The notes beneath the pieces were generated by a model. The model saw only the letters and a program-made list of their open reading frames with translations. It made no database searches and was not told the DNA's origin. The position numbers and the translations under genes are program-made. A DNA stretch of 64,000 nucleotides from Setomelanomma holmii. Its lineage: Eukaryota; Ascomycota; Dothideomycetes; Pleosporales; Phaeosphaeriaceae. Shown here one piece after another: positions 48,603 to 60,584 of this stretch (its first letter is position 1; each line of letters opens with the position of its first letter). The stretch is taken from contig ML978169.1 in assembly GCA_010015745.1 (NCBI GenBank), positions 62,001-126,000 of the forward strand. The letters are read 5' to 3'.

Positions 48603-50206
48603 CTAGGCGGCAGCCTCACTCTTCCTCTTGGAACGATCACGCTTCTTCTTCTCCTTGTCTTGACTTGGCGTCGCAGCGTTCTCCTTGTCAACCTCAACCT
48701 CAGCGTTTCTAGTGCTGCGGCTTGGCTTGCTCTTCTTACTGGTCCTGCTACCCTCCTCAGGTGTTGCCTCCTTTGGTGCTGAAGCAGGAGCAGGAGCGAT
48801 GGCCTGGGGCGCCGCCGAGCCGGCCTTTTCCTTCTTCTTCTTGTCCTTCTTTGCGGTGGCAGGACCTTCAACACTGGAGTTTGGCGCAGGCACTTGGGTA
48901 CTTGGGCGCGAGCTGCCTGGGACGGGTACGGGAGTAGAGGTCGTGGCGGGCGTAATGGACGCAAGTGCGCCATTCACAGCAGGAGTCTGGGCAGTCTTCT
49001 GACGCTTGTTGGGGCGAGGAGTCTTAGCTGGAGGCGAAGGTGCTTTGGTGACAGGAGTCTCATCCTCATCCTCAGAAGAAGCGTCCGAATCAATAGCGGC
49101 AACGTCGGCAATTTCAACCTCGCCTTCGTCCGATATGTCTTCATCTAAGTGGACGTCGGCAACTTTGCCACCGGCTTTGGCAAGATACTCGGCCATTTCC
49201 ACCTTATATTCCTCCATGGAGCTGCGATACGATGCTTTCCATTTCTGATCCAATTAGCCTGATTATCACGGCTCACATGAGGGCATAGACACGTACCTCC
49301 TTCTCCTCTTCTGGGAGCTCATTCCACCTCTTATTCGTTTCGAGGTTGACAGCGTTCTTTTCCAGTATCTGACCGGGCGCAAGGGCGGCTTCAAGGTCGG
49401 CCCTGACGATCGGTCGTGCAGTCTGAGCATACAAGAAGGCAGCAGTAAGCGGCTTCTTGGGAGCATTCGGGTCCTTCTCCTTCTTCTCGCGCTTGCGCTT
49501 CTTGTTCTTGCCATCGGCTGCGGCGGTTTCGGCTTGAGTCGGGGCATTCACAGCCTGCGAAATGCCGCTGACAGCTGTCGTCGCAGCTTCCATGGCCGCA
49601 TTGGCGGTAGCAGTGATGCTGGGAGGAAGCTGGAGCTTGTCAAGATCCGCATCTTCACCGGCGAGAATCGACGAGGTGTGCTGCATGTATGTGCGCAGCA
49701 GCTCGTTGACGCTGGATTGGACATGGGCAAGGCTTGACTGAAGGCTCGTGAGAGAGATGATGACCTGTAGAACGGATCATTATTAGCGGCTGCGCTGGTA
49801 CGTCGGGCCGAGTCAAGGTAACATGCGCGCGTGAGTAAGGCGCTTGTCAATGAGTGCAGATGCGCGCGCTGTCAGTCGCGATGGATTGCGCCTCTGGTGA
49901 TGGCGATGCAGACAGGCAGCTGCTTTACAGCGCAGGGTCCCAGTCGCGGTCGCATAGATGAGGCGAACAGGTCCACAGAGGTGACATGTGACCAGACTGT
50001 TATGGCGGTGGTGGGTTATGCGCGTGGATGATGCGCGCAGTATAGTCGCAATGACACGACAACATGAGGTTGGCGCGTAGCAGCAGGACAGAAGAATGGG
50101 ACAGCAAAAGCTGACTTACCGCGTCTCTTGTTCGTGTGTATTGCTCAATGGAGACGAGCAGTTCTCCAGTGCCACCAGCTCCTTCAGACTTCTGTTTGGG
50201 TGCCAT
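48603..50206 (-). CDS. HMG-box chromatin protein
   Basis: Three exons (50206-50120, 49764-49297, 49244-48603) give 398 residues; introns are 355 and 52 bp. The N-terminal 100 residues look helical (VIISLTSLQSSLAHVQSSVNELL). One HMG box spans about residues 140-225: DPNAPKKPLTAAFLYAQTAR at its start, and NKRWNELPEEEKEKWKASY crossing the second intron. The C-terminal third is acidic, then Lys/Ser/Pro-rich with repeated KKDKKKKEK-like runs suited to nuclear localisation. HMG boxes bend DNA; the non-sequence-specific class is suggested by the DPNAPKKP lead-in, as in Nhp6 and HMGB. The 355-bp first intron separates the start codon exon from the rest. Confidence 0.88.
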
Positions 50207-51170
50207 GTTGTGGGGATGTCAGCGGTGCTGTGTTGTGCTGCGATGCTGGCGAGGGCGCGTTGTGGTGAGGAACGGGCAGGTGAGGCAGCAAAACAGCGGG
50301 TGGTTGGGGGCTTATGTGGGAAGAGGCCCAGCCAAAATTCGGCGCCTGCCCGCCCGAGTTTTGGGGGCACCTGCACCAGGGCGCCGCGAGTTAGATTCGT
50401 GGGCGCCCACCTCGTCTTGACCCTGCACCACCGCACAATTTGCCCTTTGGAAATGTCCCCAGTCTGCTTTTCTGCTGCTTCCGCGAATCTGCTATCATTT
50501 GCTTCCTGCACTGGACTGTATGGCGTGTATGTAGCCTGGAAACGCGTAGATGCAGTCACTATTCATGTGCCACACGTCTGTGGACTCGGGTTTCTATGTT
50601 GTTGGACTCTTTGTGCTTGAGAAGCTGCCTCGACCCAGAGCAAGTATGGTGTATGGGATGTACTAGGTGGCTCGTCGATACCAGTGGGCAGGTACGATGC
50701 GCTGTGGTTGGCGGGTGGGATGCCCCAAATGTGCCTCGGTACGGGCAGGTGCGACCCTGGCTCAGTGCACCAACTTTGCGTTTCCTCACAATCCCTTTAG
50801 TGCGAACGCACACCCAGTGAGAAGTGGTGACAAGCCATGCATGCGAGCTTCTTCGCATTCAACTTCGCAAAAACATAGATGTCCTCATATGTCAAGTTCA
50901 AGAAAGTACTTTACAGCATTCATGTCTGAAGCATGTTTGAAGCTCTTTAGATGCCTAATACAGCCTGCAAAGGGCTCAGAACCAGTCCTGCCGCAAATGA
51001 CTTGCACCACAACTTCGGTGTTGAAGAGCTGACTCCTACAAGGTTCACATACTTGGATTCTTGCCAGGCCAGTGACCTGTGCAGCCCGTCTGCGCCATTT
51101 CATACTCGCAACTGAGCTGAGCGAAATGGAAGAACGCATCAGTCGCGTATCCCTTCTTATTCTCCACATT
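50207..51170. other. Intergenic region
   Basis: Promoter of the HMG-box gene and 3' flank of the omega-amidase gene, both minus strand. No supported gene. Confidence 0.45.
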
Positions 51171-52061
51171 CTACTCCCCAAACTTTCCGCCTTTACTGAC
51201 GTCCGGATAGACGTCAAACCGTCTCTGCGTGTACAAGGGTATACCTTTCCTAACCTCTTCAATCTTGCCTGCTTTGAGCTCTTCAACGACAGTGCCCTCC
51301 TTCTCCTCTAATTGTTGCAAGATTTCTGCGTTGGGATCGACTACCATGCTATGCCCCCATGCGTTGTAGTCTGCTTGCATGTCTCGCGCCGGACTACACA
51401 GCCCCACGTACACTTGGTTGTCCGTTGCCCTTGCGCGCGCCAGTAACTCCCAATGTAATGCCCCCGTAGTCAGGTTAAAAGCGCCCGGGTATAGAAGCAA
51501 GAATGCGCCTTTACGAGCTGCGATAGTTGCAAGCTCAGGAAAGCGTATGTCATAACATATGGCTATCGCAATCTTTCCGTACTCGGGGAGATCCACCAGT
51601 GTGATCTTGTTCCCTGGGGATAAAACATCCGACTCTTTGAATTTGATCTTGCCCGGTATATCGATGTCGAACAAGTGTACCTTCCGGTGCGTCGCGAGCA
51701 GCTCTCCCGTTGGGGCAAAGGTCAAGCTCGTGTTGAACAGCTCCTTCTTCGCATCGTCTCGCTCTGGTATGCTGCCTCCAACTAGGTACACATTGGCCTC
51801 TTTTGCAAGCTTCGACAGCGCGTAGAAGGTCGGCGATTGTGACTCGGTCGGCGGCGAGGGCAGTAGAGTTTCGGCGTACTGGTCAAAGTACTTCGTGCCG
51901 TATGGGGAGTTGAAGCATTCTGGGAGGACGACTAGCTTTGCGCCCTGTTTCGCAGCTTCGAGGACTTTGGAGCGAGCGTTGTTCAAGTTGTGCGTCTTGT
52001 CTGCGCCCGACGCAAGTTGGACAAGCGCAAGCTTCAACGACTGCTTCAATAATTGCGACAT
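51171..52061 (-). CDS. NIT3: Omega-amidase, nitrilase superfamily (Nit2/Nit3 type)
   Basis: A single 296-residue exon. The nitrilase-fold catalytic triad is visible: Glu in LVVLPECFNSPYG, Lys in HRKVHLFDIDIPGK, Cys in AIAICYDIRFPEL. FNSPYGTKYF and the HLFDIDIPGKIKF block are typical of Nit2/Nit3 rather than Nit1 or true nitrilases. Nit2-type omega-amidase hydrolyses alpha-ketoglutaramate and alpha-ketosuccinamate to the 2-oxo acid and ammonia, in cytosol or mitochondria. It faces away from the histidine kinase remnant with 345 bp between starts. Confidence 0.93.
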   Translation of the reverse strand: MSQLLKQSLKLALVQLASGADKTHNLNNARSKVLEAAKQGAKLVVLPECFNSPYGTKYFDQYAETLLPSPPTESQSPTFYALSKLAKEANVYLVGGSIPERDDAKKELFNTSLTFAPTGELLATHRKVHLFDIDIPGKIKFKESDVLSPGNKITLVDLPEYGKIAIAICYDIRFPELATIAARKGAFLLLYPGAFNLTTGALHWELLARARATDNQVYVGLCSPARDMQADYNAWGHSMVVDPNAEILQQLEEKEGTVVEELKAGKIEEVRKGIPLYTQRRFDVYPDVSKGGKFGE

Positions 52062-52406
52062 AGCTTTGGACAGACCAGGTCGCAGAAGATCTCTTTCGGT
52101 TGAGAGGGTTGTAAAGAGGGCGCCTGGAAAAAGCCGTCGATAACCACGATGGTTATTTGAGTCGGTATGTATTGTCCGATCAGCGGTGTTTTTCCCGACA
52201 ACGCGACGTCACCCCGCTCGGTTGCACTTGCCACGGCCCACCATTCGCTTAGCTCGGCAGCTTTCGGGAGATCGCGATCGTGCATGCTAAAGTTCAACCG
52301 GTTCACCCCACTAGACTTCCTCTACAGTCGAATATCAGAACTATTGGTGCTGCAATATCCTCACTGTGATGTTGCTCCAGACCATACAATCGAAGCCCCT
52401 GCCGCC
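52062..52406. promoter_or_regulatory. Divergent promoter region of omega-amidase and the histidine kinase remnant
   Basis: A 345-bp gap between two opposite start codons. No specific element confirmed. Confidence 0.4.
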
Positions 52407-55400
52407 ATGGCCCAAGAACCTACACCACCGCCTGATGTCCATGCAAAGCTGCTCTTGAGCGCTCCCATACGGACCAACAAAGACTAGACAACAGGGTTGC
52501 CGCAGACCGATCACGTGCGCTTCTTTCGCCAGGCCGACTGGGCGCAGAGTCGCCTAGGACCGCTTCAAGGATGGAGTCACACGCTGCAGCTCTTTGCTCG
52601 CTTCGTACTCGCAGACTCGCGCGCAGCCTGTCTCTGGTGGGGTGCAGGCGAACATATGGTGGCCATCTACAATGAAGCCTACGCGCCCTTAGCCGGTCAG
52701 GCTCATCCCACGCTCATGGGGGGAACCTTCATTGAGAGCTATCCGGATCTGTGGCCGGCCATCCGTGAGTACTTTGAAGAGGCTCGACGAACAGGTGCGG
52801 GCATAAACCATCCCTCGATCGCGCCGCTTGTGGTGGAACGCAAAGGATGGCGCGAGGAAACTTTCTTCTCGGGCTCCTTCACGCCTGTTGGTCCACCGGG
52901 CCAGCCGGCGGGCTTCTAGTGAGCATTTTTCCCCCAGTCTTGTATGCTTTATGCTGAGCCAGCGACAGCAATTCGACCTTCGAAGTAACCAGTCAGAAGC
53001 TTGCTAAACATGCTTGCCGCCGTGCCCACTCAGACAGTAGACGCAGCTTTCGACCACATATTGACCGCCTTGGAGACCAATGCATACGACGTCCCGCTGG
53101 CTCTGCTCTATAGATTTGGGGATAGTGTAGCATCGACAGCCTTGCGGCTACACGGACACATTGGCTTGCCCGTCGGGCATAAATTGCTCGTAGAAAGTGC
53201 ATACATCGAAAGCGAAGAAGGGCTTGTCACAGAAATGCGGCGGGCAGGGAACGAAGCCATTTTCATTGACTACGATGAGCGCTTCGATTCAGCCTCGTGG
53301 ACAGGTTGGGCTTCGCCGTCTAAGAAGATAGCCGTCTTACCTATTTCCAGCGATGTGCAGACGTATGGGTTCGTGGTTGTCGGAATGAATCCGTACCGAC
53401 CACACGACGCCATATATCAACAGTATGTTCGTGATCTTAACCGTACGGTGTCTAGTATCGTGTCTGCTGCCATTGGTTTGGAGAGCACTAGCCGACGGCA
53501 GGAACAGCTGGAGGCAGATCTTGCATTCTCGGACCTCAAACTACGACATTTAATTAACCATGCATCTGTCGGCATGTGTCATGCTTCCCTTGACGGTCGT
53601 ATGCTTTGGGCCAATGATCACTTCTATCGCCTCGCCGGCAAAAGCGCAACCAAACATGCTGAGAGCTTTGGCTTCTTGGATGTCTATCACGAAGAGGACC
53701 GTGCTGTAGCGATCGAGGCTTGTGAACATTTCCTAGCTGGCCGGGATCATATTACTGCAGAGCTTCGACTACAACGAACGTACGAAACCCCTGCTGGAGA
53801 GTCAGTACCGGTGCAAATACAAGTCCTAGCCTTTCCTTACCGGGACCCGGAGACTGGTATGGTAAAGTCCATCATGGCTTGCACGACCGACATTTCAAGG
53901 CTGAAGTGGGCGCAAACGTTCCAGGCTCGCCAGGCAGCAGAAGCGAGAGAGGCAAAGAGAAAGCAGGAAGCCTTCATCGACGTCGTCTCCCATGAAATGC
54001 GAAATCCTCTGTCCGCTATCGTCCATTGCGCTGATGCTATCGCTAGTGCCATGGAAGGAACCGGGGTTTTGGACTTGCCATTATGTCTCGAAGCACTGAA
54101 CGACAACGTGCAGAGTGCCAAGGTAATTTGCAATGCGCGAACCATCAGAAGCGCATCATTGACGATATCTTGACGCTTAGCAAGCTCGACTCGATGCTAT
54201 TGTCCATCACGCCTGTTGCAGTAAAGCCGGCAAAGCTGATAGCCTCTATTGTCGAGATCTTCGAAGCTGAACTGAAAAGCAGCGGTATCCAATACGGTGT
54301 TCTACCCAACTCATCCTTGACTAGTCTGGCAATTGATGCGCTATTATTTGTTCCGTCACGCGTTACTCAAGTCTTCATAAGGTGAGGAAAGCCCACACAT
54401 ATAGCTCCGACAATCACTAAAGTAACTGTCTGTTAGTAAGTCCATTTCCTGTCATGCAGAAGATATACAACAAAGTTTTGTATTCCCTGACCTCACCCAA
54501 TGTATCCAGCTCCCAAATGATCACGATGACCCTGCCTTTGCACAACACTACTTAATGTGGCTCTCTTTGACCAGATCTGTTGACGAATGCTATCAAGTTT
54601 GTCAAAACAGCAAAAGTGCCAACCATCACCATCCGCTTCGGTGCCAGTGTTTCCAGGCCCCGCTCCCTCTTCCCAGACCATATGTTCTGGGCCTCAACGA
54701 GTAACAAACGAGACACGGATGTCACGAGCAGCCTGGAATGGGGTAGCGGATAGGAAGTCTTCCTCACATTTAGTGTGCAAGATTCTGGGATTGGCCTGCA
54801 AGATAAGGATATCCACAAGATCTTCGAACGCTTTCGACAAGCCAACGCTAAGACACATGTCAAATACGGGGGCAGTGGTCTTGGACTCTTCATCTCCAAG
54901 GAACTTACCGAGAAGCAGGGGGGTGAAATTGGTGTGACGTCGGAAGTTGGGCATGGATCCACATTTAGCTTCTACGTCAAAATGGGACGGATCGAGCGCC
55001 GGCTGCAAATCATGAGCGAATTGTTCGATGCCACCGGAGAAAGACCGTCCCCAGCTATACAACTGCAAGTTCTCTTGGTAGAAGACAACGTGATCAACCA
55101 ACAGGTGCTAGGGAAGCAGCTCAGGAAGGCGGGATGCGTAGTTGCAGTGGCCAATCATGGTCTTGAAGCGCTCGAGATGCTTGAAGAACAAGTGTTTGAC
55201 ATCGTCCTTATGGACCTGGAAATGCCGATCCTTGACGGCGTCGCTGCCATGGGCGAGATCCGAAAGCGAGAGCTAGCAGGCCAAGGTCTACTTGGGATCG
55301 CAAGGGGCTCGGGACTTCGTGCTGGGAGTCGTCTTCCCATCATTGCTGTGACTGCCAACGTACGACAAGAACAGATCGACACAGCAATCGTTGCTGGGGC

Positions 55401-55702
55401 GGTACGTTACTTTTAGCCTTGATGATTGATTTTGACGCTGACACATAAGGTAGGATCGTGTTATGCAAAAGCCCTTCAAGGCTGCCGACCTGGTGTGTAA
55501 CACGTCTCTGGTAGAATCTCATTCGGTGCGAGTACTGACCCAGTCAACCGCAACCGCAAGGATCAGATCATCCTTCGCAAAGCGCAATACCATAAGAAGC
55601 TGTCTGGATATCTATGCTCACAATGACCTTCAGCAGCTTTTCCACAGAGCTAAAGTGCAGCAACAACTCTGCGCGATCACCAAACTTCGTAGGGTATCAT
55701 GA
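52407..55702 (+). pseudogene. Hybrid histidine kinase, multiply disrupted
   Basis: Domains in order: an N-terminal fungal HHK segment (HVRFFRQADWAQSRLGPLQGW), a GAF-like region (53010-53490), a PAS domain (about 53540-53900), a short coiled coil, the HisKA H-box (DVVSHEMRNPLSA, His near 53992), the HATPase N and G boxes (LLTNAIKF, DSGIGL, GGSGLGLFIS) and a receiver (LLVEDNVINQQ, LMDLEMPILDG, QKPFKAADLV). Lesions: TAG at 52485 in frame with the ATG at 52407; a frame change near 53000, just after NSTFEVTSQKL, that cannot be explained by moving the 50-bp intron (52919-52968); a one-base loss near 54130 (SAKVI then LQCANHQKR in another frame); an unmatched splice phase in the 193-bp gap 54382-54574; and TAG at 54751 between two HATPase motifs. 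A dead gene is the simplest reading. Confidence 0.8.
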
Positions 55703-56135
55703 GACATACGACATCTTCTCGTGCTACATGCCGACCAGACACATAGTAGGGTTTTGGAGCCCTCTATATGATCCAAAGGCGCCGGCGCATTGCGACTATT
55801 GTCGCTACCTTCCAATGATTTTGGGCCATGCCTTGTCCGTTCAATGAGCGAGACATCAGCCGAAAGGGAGTTGGGTCCTCATGCAGGCATCAATCGAGTA
55901 AGTTCTGCACAGGCATCTGGATTGACTTAGCATCCTTGCGTAGCTTGATCCGTTTCCATTGCTTCCTTGATCATCACTTCGTCTATTGTGCAGGAGGTTA
56001 ATTAATGCAGCTTGATGAACCATCTCATCACCACAACGCATGAATCTCAAGATTCGTGCACTAAGATCTGCTGATCATGGGATACGCAACTGAACAAGGC
56101 TCACATACGTGGTGGCCCAAAGCCCTATACAACTC
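55703..56135. other. Convergent 3' flanks
   Basis: Between the kinase remnant and the isocyanide-synthase-like gene. Nothing recognised. Confidence 0.5.
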
Positions 56136-57265
56136 TCATCGCAAGTCCAAATGACCCATTGCAGTATCCACCTCTTCGGGACCTCCCTTTGTGCGCCAGA
56201 AGTACGACCGTCCGTATCTCTCCACGAGCTCATACCTGTCAGGGTCGACTTTGTGTCGTTGTAACTGCGTGAAGGTGCCATCATTCTCGACGATCAAAGT
56301 AGAATGCCAGGGCGTCGCACCCAATGCGCCCTTCTCTTTTTGTGGGATGAGCGCCATGGAGAGCTTATCGCTGCCTCCCGAATCATGAATCGAAAGACGC
56401 ACATACTCCGTCGGCACCGATGCAAGAGCAGCTGAGAATGCTTTCCATCGACCCATCATTTCCTTTGCGGTATTGGCCATGTTGGCCTTCTTGTCCTCCT
56501 CAGACAGGGCAAGGTGCTTCTCATTATACCGTAGATCCTGCTCCAGGAACTCGAGATACTTGTTGTGCGTCATGTGCATGTCAGCAGTAGACTTGATTGC
56601 CATGTCAGCCTCAAATTGTGGGTCGCCAAATCGTTGCTTCAGCTCCTGCCGTATCGACTCTGCGTGCGCAAGATAGTACTCTTTCGACTTGAAGTCACCC
56701 GCATTGCCGAGGAGGTCCCAAAGACGTAGGAATGAAATATGCTTCAGCCCGTTTGCGTCGGCCATTTCGCGTACCGCCTGACCAAAGTTCCAGACAGTCT
56801 CATCGGTAACACCAAGTAAGTCTGTTGGTAACAGGTTAGTGCCGAATCAGAGGAAAGCTTATGGGTGCATTCGAATGTACCATTGTAGACTAGTCCGTCT
56901 GATGTGATGTGCACTTCAGCACCATGCTCATATATGGCGTCAATGGCTGTCGCAATGCCATCGAGGCGCTTCAAAGCCAGCTCTTCACCCAGATCCGGTA
57001 GGACACCGAGCACTTTAGTTTTGTTGTTGGGAGACTTGAATGGAAACCCAGGCAGCAGCATCTTGATGGATTCTCCACGCTCTACTTGTCCTTTCACTAC
57101 AGGTAAGAACGTAGCGAATCCATCCCAGGTGCCGGTTCGCTCGTAGTTGAGACCATATTTCTCGATGATCTTCAAAATCTCAGTGGCCTTGGCTTCTTGT
57201 GGGCTCTCCTGTTTCTCGCCGTTCGGAATCCCACTTCCATCTGCTGCATCCTTAATGTCGGCCAT
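56136..57265 (-). CDS. Dit1/PvcA-family enzyme, putative isocyanide synthase
   Basis: Two exons (57265-56881, 56821-56136) joined by a 59-bp intron give 356 residues. Family blocks include LLPGFPFKSPNNKTKVLGVLP, a hallmark of the DIT1_PvcA family, LDGIATAIDAIYEHGAEVHI and SDGLVYNDLLGVTDETVW. Members convert the amino group of an amino acid to an isonitrile (bacterial IsnA/PvcA and fungal isocyanide synthases) or make formyl-tyrosine for the yeast spore wall (Dit1). No second domain (P450-like, condensation or oxygenase) is fused. The start is the ATG at 57265 (MADIKDAADG); an in-frame ATG lies 15 codons upstream. The next gene upstream, about 1.1 kb away on the same strand, is a transporter. 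Product and amino-acid substrate cannot be predicted. Confidence 0.87.
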
Positions 57266-58352
57266 GGCGTTCAGTGAGCGGCGATGTGGTTCAAACTTGC
57301 TGATGACCACTCAAGGTTGTAGTGGAGACCTGTTATATGTTGGGCAATGTGTTGTATGTGCGGCACAAATAGTGGAGGAGAGGAACAATGGTAGATAAAG
57401 ACTATAACGAGGTGCATATAAAGCTGGGGCTGAAGTAGGCATTATATAGTAGAGTCCAGAGCGCTGGCATGCTGCAGCTCAGCTGTGGTAGCCAAGTGTA
57501 GAGCTGAGGCGGCGTTCCTGGCGCTTGAGTCGCAGCCAGGCCGATGCGGCAGGGGTCTGGCTCCTTTGGTAACCTTTGGAACATCTTTGAACCTGCACTC
57601 CCAACCGCATCGAATGATTCAAGCTACAGCCTGACCCTTGCACCCGCTCTCAGGTTGTACTGCTGTCCCTATCCTTCAAGTCTCATCTCGAGCTCGAGTT
57701 GTATGCCTGCAAAGGGATCATCGGTCTGGGGCTGGAGATAAGGAGCATGCGGGCCGCCCGAACCAAGACCATGGAACTGTCCCACATGGCCTTGCGTGGC
57801 GTGAGATGCGTGCGAGGATTACCTGAAGGAACATCGCTCGTCGCTTATAACACGGCCAACACATCGTCTCATACAGGGAGATCCTCCGAGGTATTCTCCA
57901 ATTGCACAGTACTTTGCAAGCGGGCTTCCACCACATTGTCCAGAATATCTGGGTCTAGTTAATTTGCGATGAATGATTCGTGCCTTGCGTAGGATATGGA
58001 CGACACTTGGTATTGCTCATACCTTGAAGCGTGGCTTGCTGAAATGCAGGGTAGCAGGGAGCTATTTCGAGTTGGTTCAGCCTCGTATGGGGCACGACCT
58101 TCAGCTGAAGCATGCGTACATTACAGCACTCAGGCATACAATAGAGACCACCAGCTCTGGACGAGATCAACTCCACGATATTGTGAGAGACCTCGAATCG
58201 TGCCATACGTTCTCTTCATTTGTAAATAGTGCCTACGATTGGAAACTACGTTATAGCGATATCTCCACAACACTGCTTTACACCAACAACAGAATGTAAT
58301 TGTCATAAAAGATACTTCTGCAGTCATACAAACAGTCTCTTCAGTATTACAT
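57266..58352. other. Intergenic region between the isocyanide synthase and transporter genes
   Basis: Promoter of the isocyanide-synthase-like gene. No supported gene on either strand. Confidence 0.45.
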
Positions 58353-59774
58353 TCATTGTTCCTCGAGCTTGGAGTTCGGTTGCGCATCGTTCTCATCAAC
58401 ACGAACTTCGTGGCTCCCCTCCAATTCTGACAGCACGATCCAAGTAGGTACAATACACAGGATCGTGAAGCCAAAGTTGATGCCATTACTGCCGAAATGA
58501 TTGGCGCCACCCTCTGATTGCAACCTATGAAAAAGGTTAGTTGTTGCCCTGATGTGTAGAGAGTTCACTTACGCCCACGCCACAGTCTGGCCCAATGCCT
58601 CAACACCTCTCAAGATACCAGTGTGGTGACTCAAGTTTGACAAGTCTGTAGCAAACTGTCCAACAAGCCAGTAGAGAAACTGTCGAAAAGCCTGACCATC
58701 GAACTGCCAGAAAAAGACGAGCGCATAGCTCTTGCCAAAGCCTCCTTGGAACCAATCAAACACGGGAGCTTGAGGCATATCGTAGAACTGCTTCTGCAAG
58801 ATGGTAGCCCAAATCCAAGTGCCGACTAGGATGGTAACGATTGTGATGAAAGCAATCTTTCCACGAGTGTTGATATGAACTTTCTGGTTGTCGAGCAACG
58901 TCGCAATGATGAACGAGCTGAAGATACCGGTGAAGTTGGTGAAGAGGCTGGAAAAAGCGCGAGAGCGCACAGTGAAGTATGTTGTCAACCAGGTGCTTAC
59001 GACACCGTTGTAAAAGTAACTGATGAAGAAAGCTGGAAGCAAGAGTAGAATCCTTCGGCTGATGAAGAGACGTCCCACGGCCTTGAACTCCGCTCCCCAG
59101 CTAGATGCCATTGGGGTGACAATCCTCGTACCGTACTTTCGCCAGACTTTGTCCGCTGGGCTGAGGCACAAAGCGTTAGGAAGTCCCAGGCACATGATTA
59201 CAATGAAGACGATGTACGTGGATGAGGAGACGGAGCCAGCAGTTTTCCTATTCGAGTTGAGACCGAGATTGATAGCACCGACGATGGGCCCAGCTGCCTT
59301 GGCTGTCTGCCAAACGGCAAGTTAGAAGGCTCTATCGCCTGGAGACGGATATCCAATTATGATGGCAGCTTCAGCAGCCCAAAAGAATCCTGCCGAGATC
59401 CAGCCAAGTGCGCTACCAAATAGCATGAACCAGGTGTTGGCACTGGTATTGTTCATGTACAGCCCGGCGCCGTATAGCGGGTAGCCTATGGCGCCGAGAG
59501 CTAGTCCGTACTCCAAGCCGATGCGGTCGTTGATCGCGCCGGCAGCGACACATACGACAGCGAAAAGACCGTAGACAAGCGCGTTAGCTGCAGAGACAGC
59601 GTAGGGTTCAGCCGCTCCTCCAGCACCAAGACCGCCTAGTGCGTCCCACATACCTGGCGCGGTGAAGGAGACCCCGCATGCTACGAGAATCTGAAAAGGT
59701 ACTGATCGAAAGACCGACTGTCGCTTGACCGTTATGGAGCTCGCCGACTCAGGAGAAGTAGCAGTGGACGACAT
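58353..59774 (-). pseudogene. UNC93-like major-facilitator transporter with one internal stop
   Basis: Two exons (59774-58573, 58524-58353) joined by a 48-bp intron give 457 codons, the normal length. Helices are evident throughout, for example FQILVACGVSFTAPGMWDALGG, GLEYGLALGAIGYPLYGAGLY, ILLLLPAFFISYFYNGV and YALVFFWQFDG, matching the fungal UNC93/DUF895 branch of MFS proteins. TAA at 59322-59324 breaks the frame inside the block that normally reads Tyr-Leu-Ala-(Ile/Val)-Trp: the sequence has DRAF-stop-LAVWQTAKAAGPIVGAINL. Reading frame and homology continue on both sides, and no intron signals flank the stop. It neighbours the isocyanide-synthase-like gene on the same strand, so it might have exported that product. 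One base change or a sequencing error could account for the stop. Confidence 0.7.
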
Positions 59775-60584
59775 GTCTGAATTGACTGCGAATGGAGCCT
59801 TGGCCTGAAGCCGAAAGAGGGGATGAATGATAGCAAGGCATTTTCAGGGTGATGAAGATTATCTTTAAAGACGTGCAACAGCATAGGGTTCACTTCGGCT
59901 TAACGTTACTCTAGGTCATATAGTGGCGGCTTGAAACACCTTTTTTTTCCCGCGATGTTGAGACATTGGTAGAGGACGAATATCTGTGGGGCAAGCACGA
60001 CATTGACGCTAACGAACGTTGGATGACTCGCATCGAAAAATCTAAAAAATGGTCGTTGCAATATTCGACTTTTTGGCTTTTCGCCATGGACATTGGTCAG
60101 GAAGCATTACTCGTCCAAATGTGCATCTGCGGTGAGACTCTCATCGTGGAGACCTGGTTAGCCTGGTTCGTCCTAAATCCTGCTCCAGAAGAGACGAAAT
60201 GATCTTCAGCCTTCTGCATTCACTTCGAGCGCCTCCCGAAAGATACTGTACATATCCGCGCAAACGACCGCTGATGCTTGATTATGACTCGCTGATGTGA
60301 CAGTCCTATGCGCATTGTTCATTGTGCGACTGCTGGACCTTGTCAGTAGTTCCGATGTTCGCCACGGTGCACACGCTGCATATTTGCAGTGTAAGATAAT
60401 GAGTCTTGGGACTTCCTGAGTGTTAGTCAGGCTTGGGAATAGATCGTTGGATTCATTGATTACGGAATGCTATGACAGGATTCAACGTGTACTACATTTC
60501 ATAGAGGCGTGCATGTTGCCTAGAAACAGGGCTGACCGCCAGAAACGGTCAGAACAATAGGCAAGGCGTAATTCGAACTCGGCT
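59775..60584. other. Intergenic region
   Basis: Promoter of the transporter gene and 3' flank of cutinase. No gene recognised; a T-run lies at about 59940. Confidence 0.45.

Noticed and set aside
54121..54148. A mini-intron removing the frame change in the histidine kinase (GTAATT..CATCAG)
   Set aside because: It would be only about 26 bp and would delete the conserved CANHQKR block; a single-base loss explains the data better.
42894..54753. Reassignment of TAG as a sense codon to explain several internal TAGs
   Set aside because: Urease and the dsRBD-like gene both end in TAG at the expected C-terminus, and one broken gene has TAA and another TGA, so normal stop meaning is retained.
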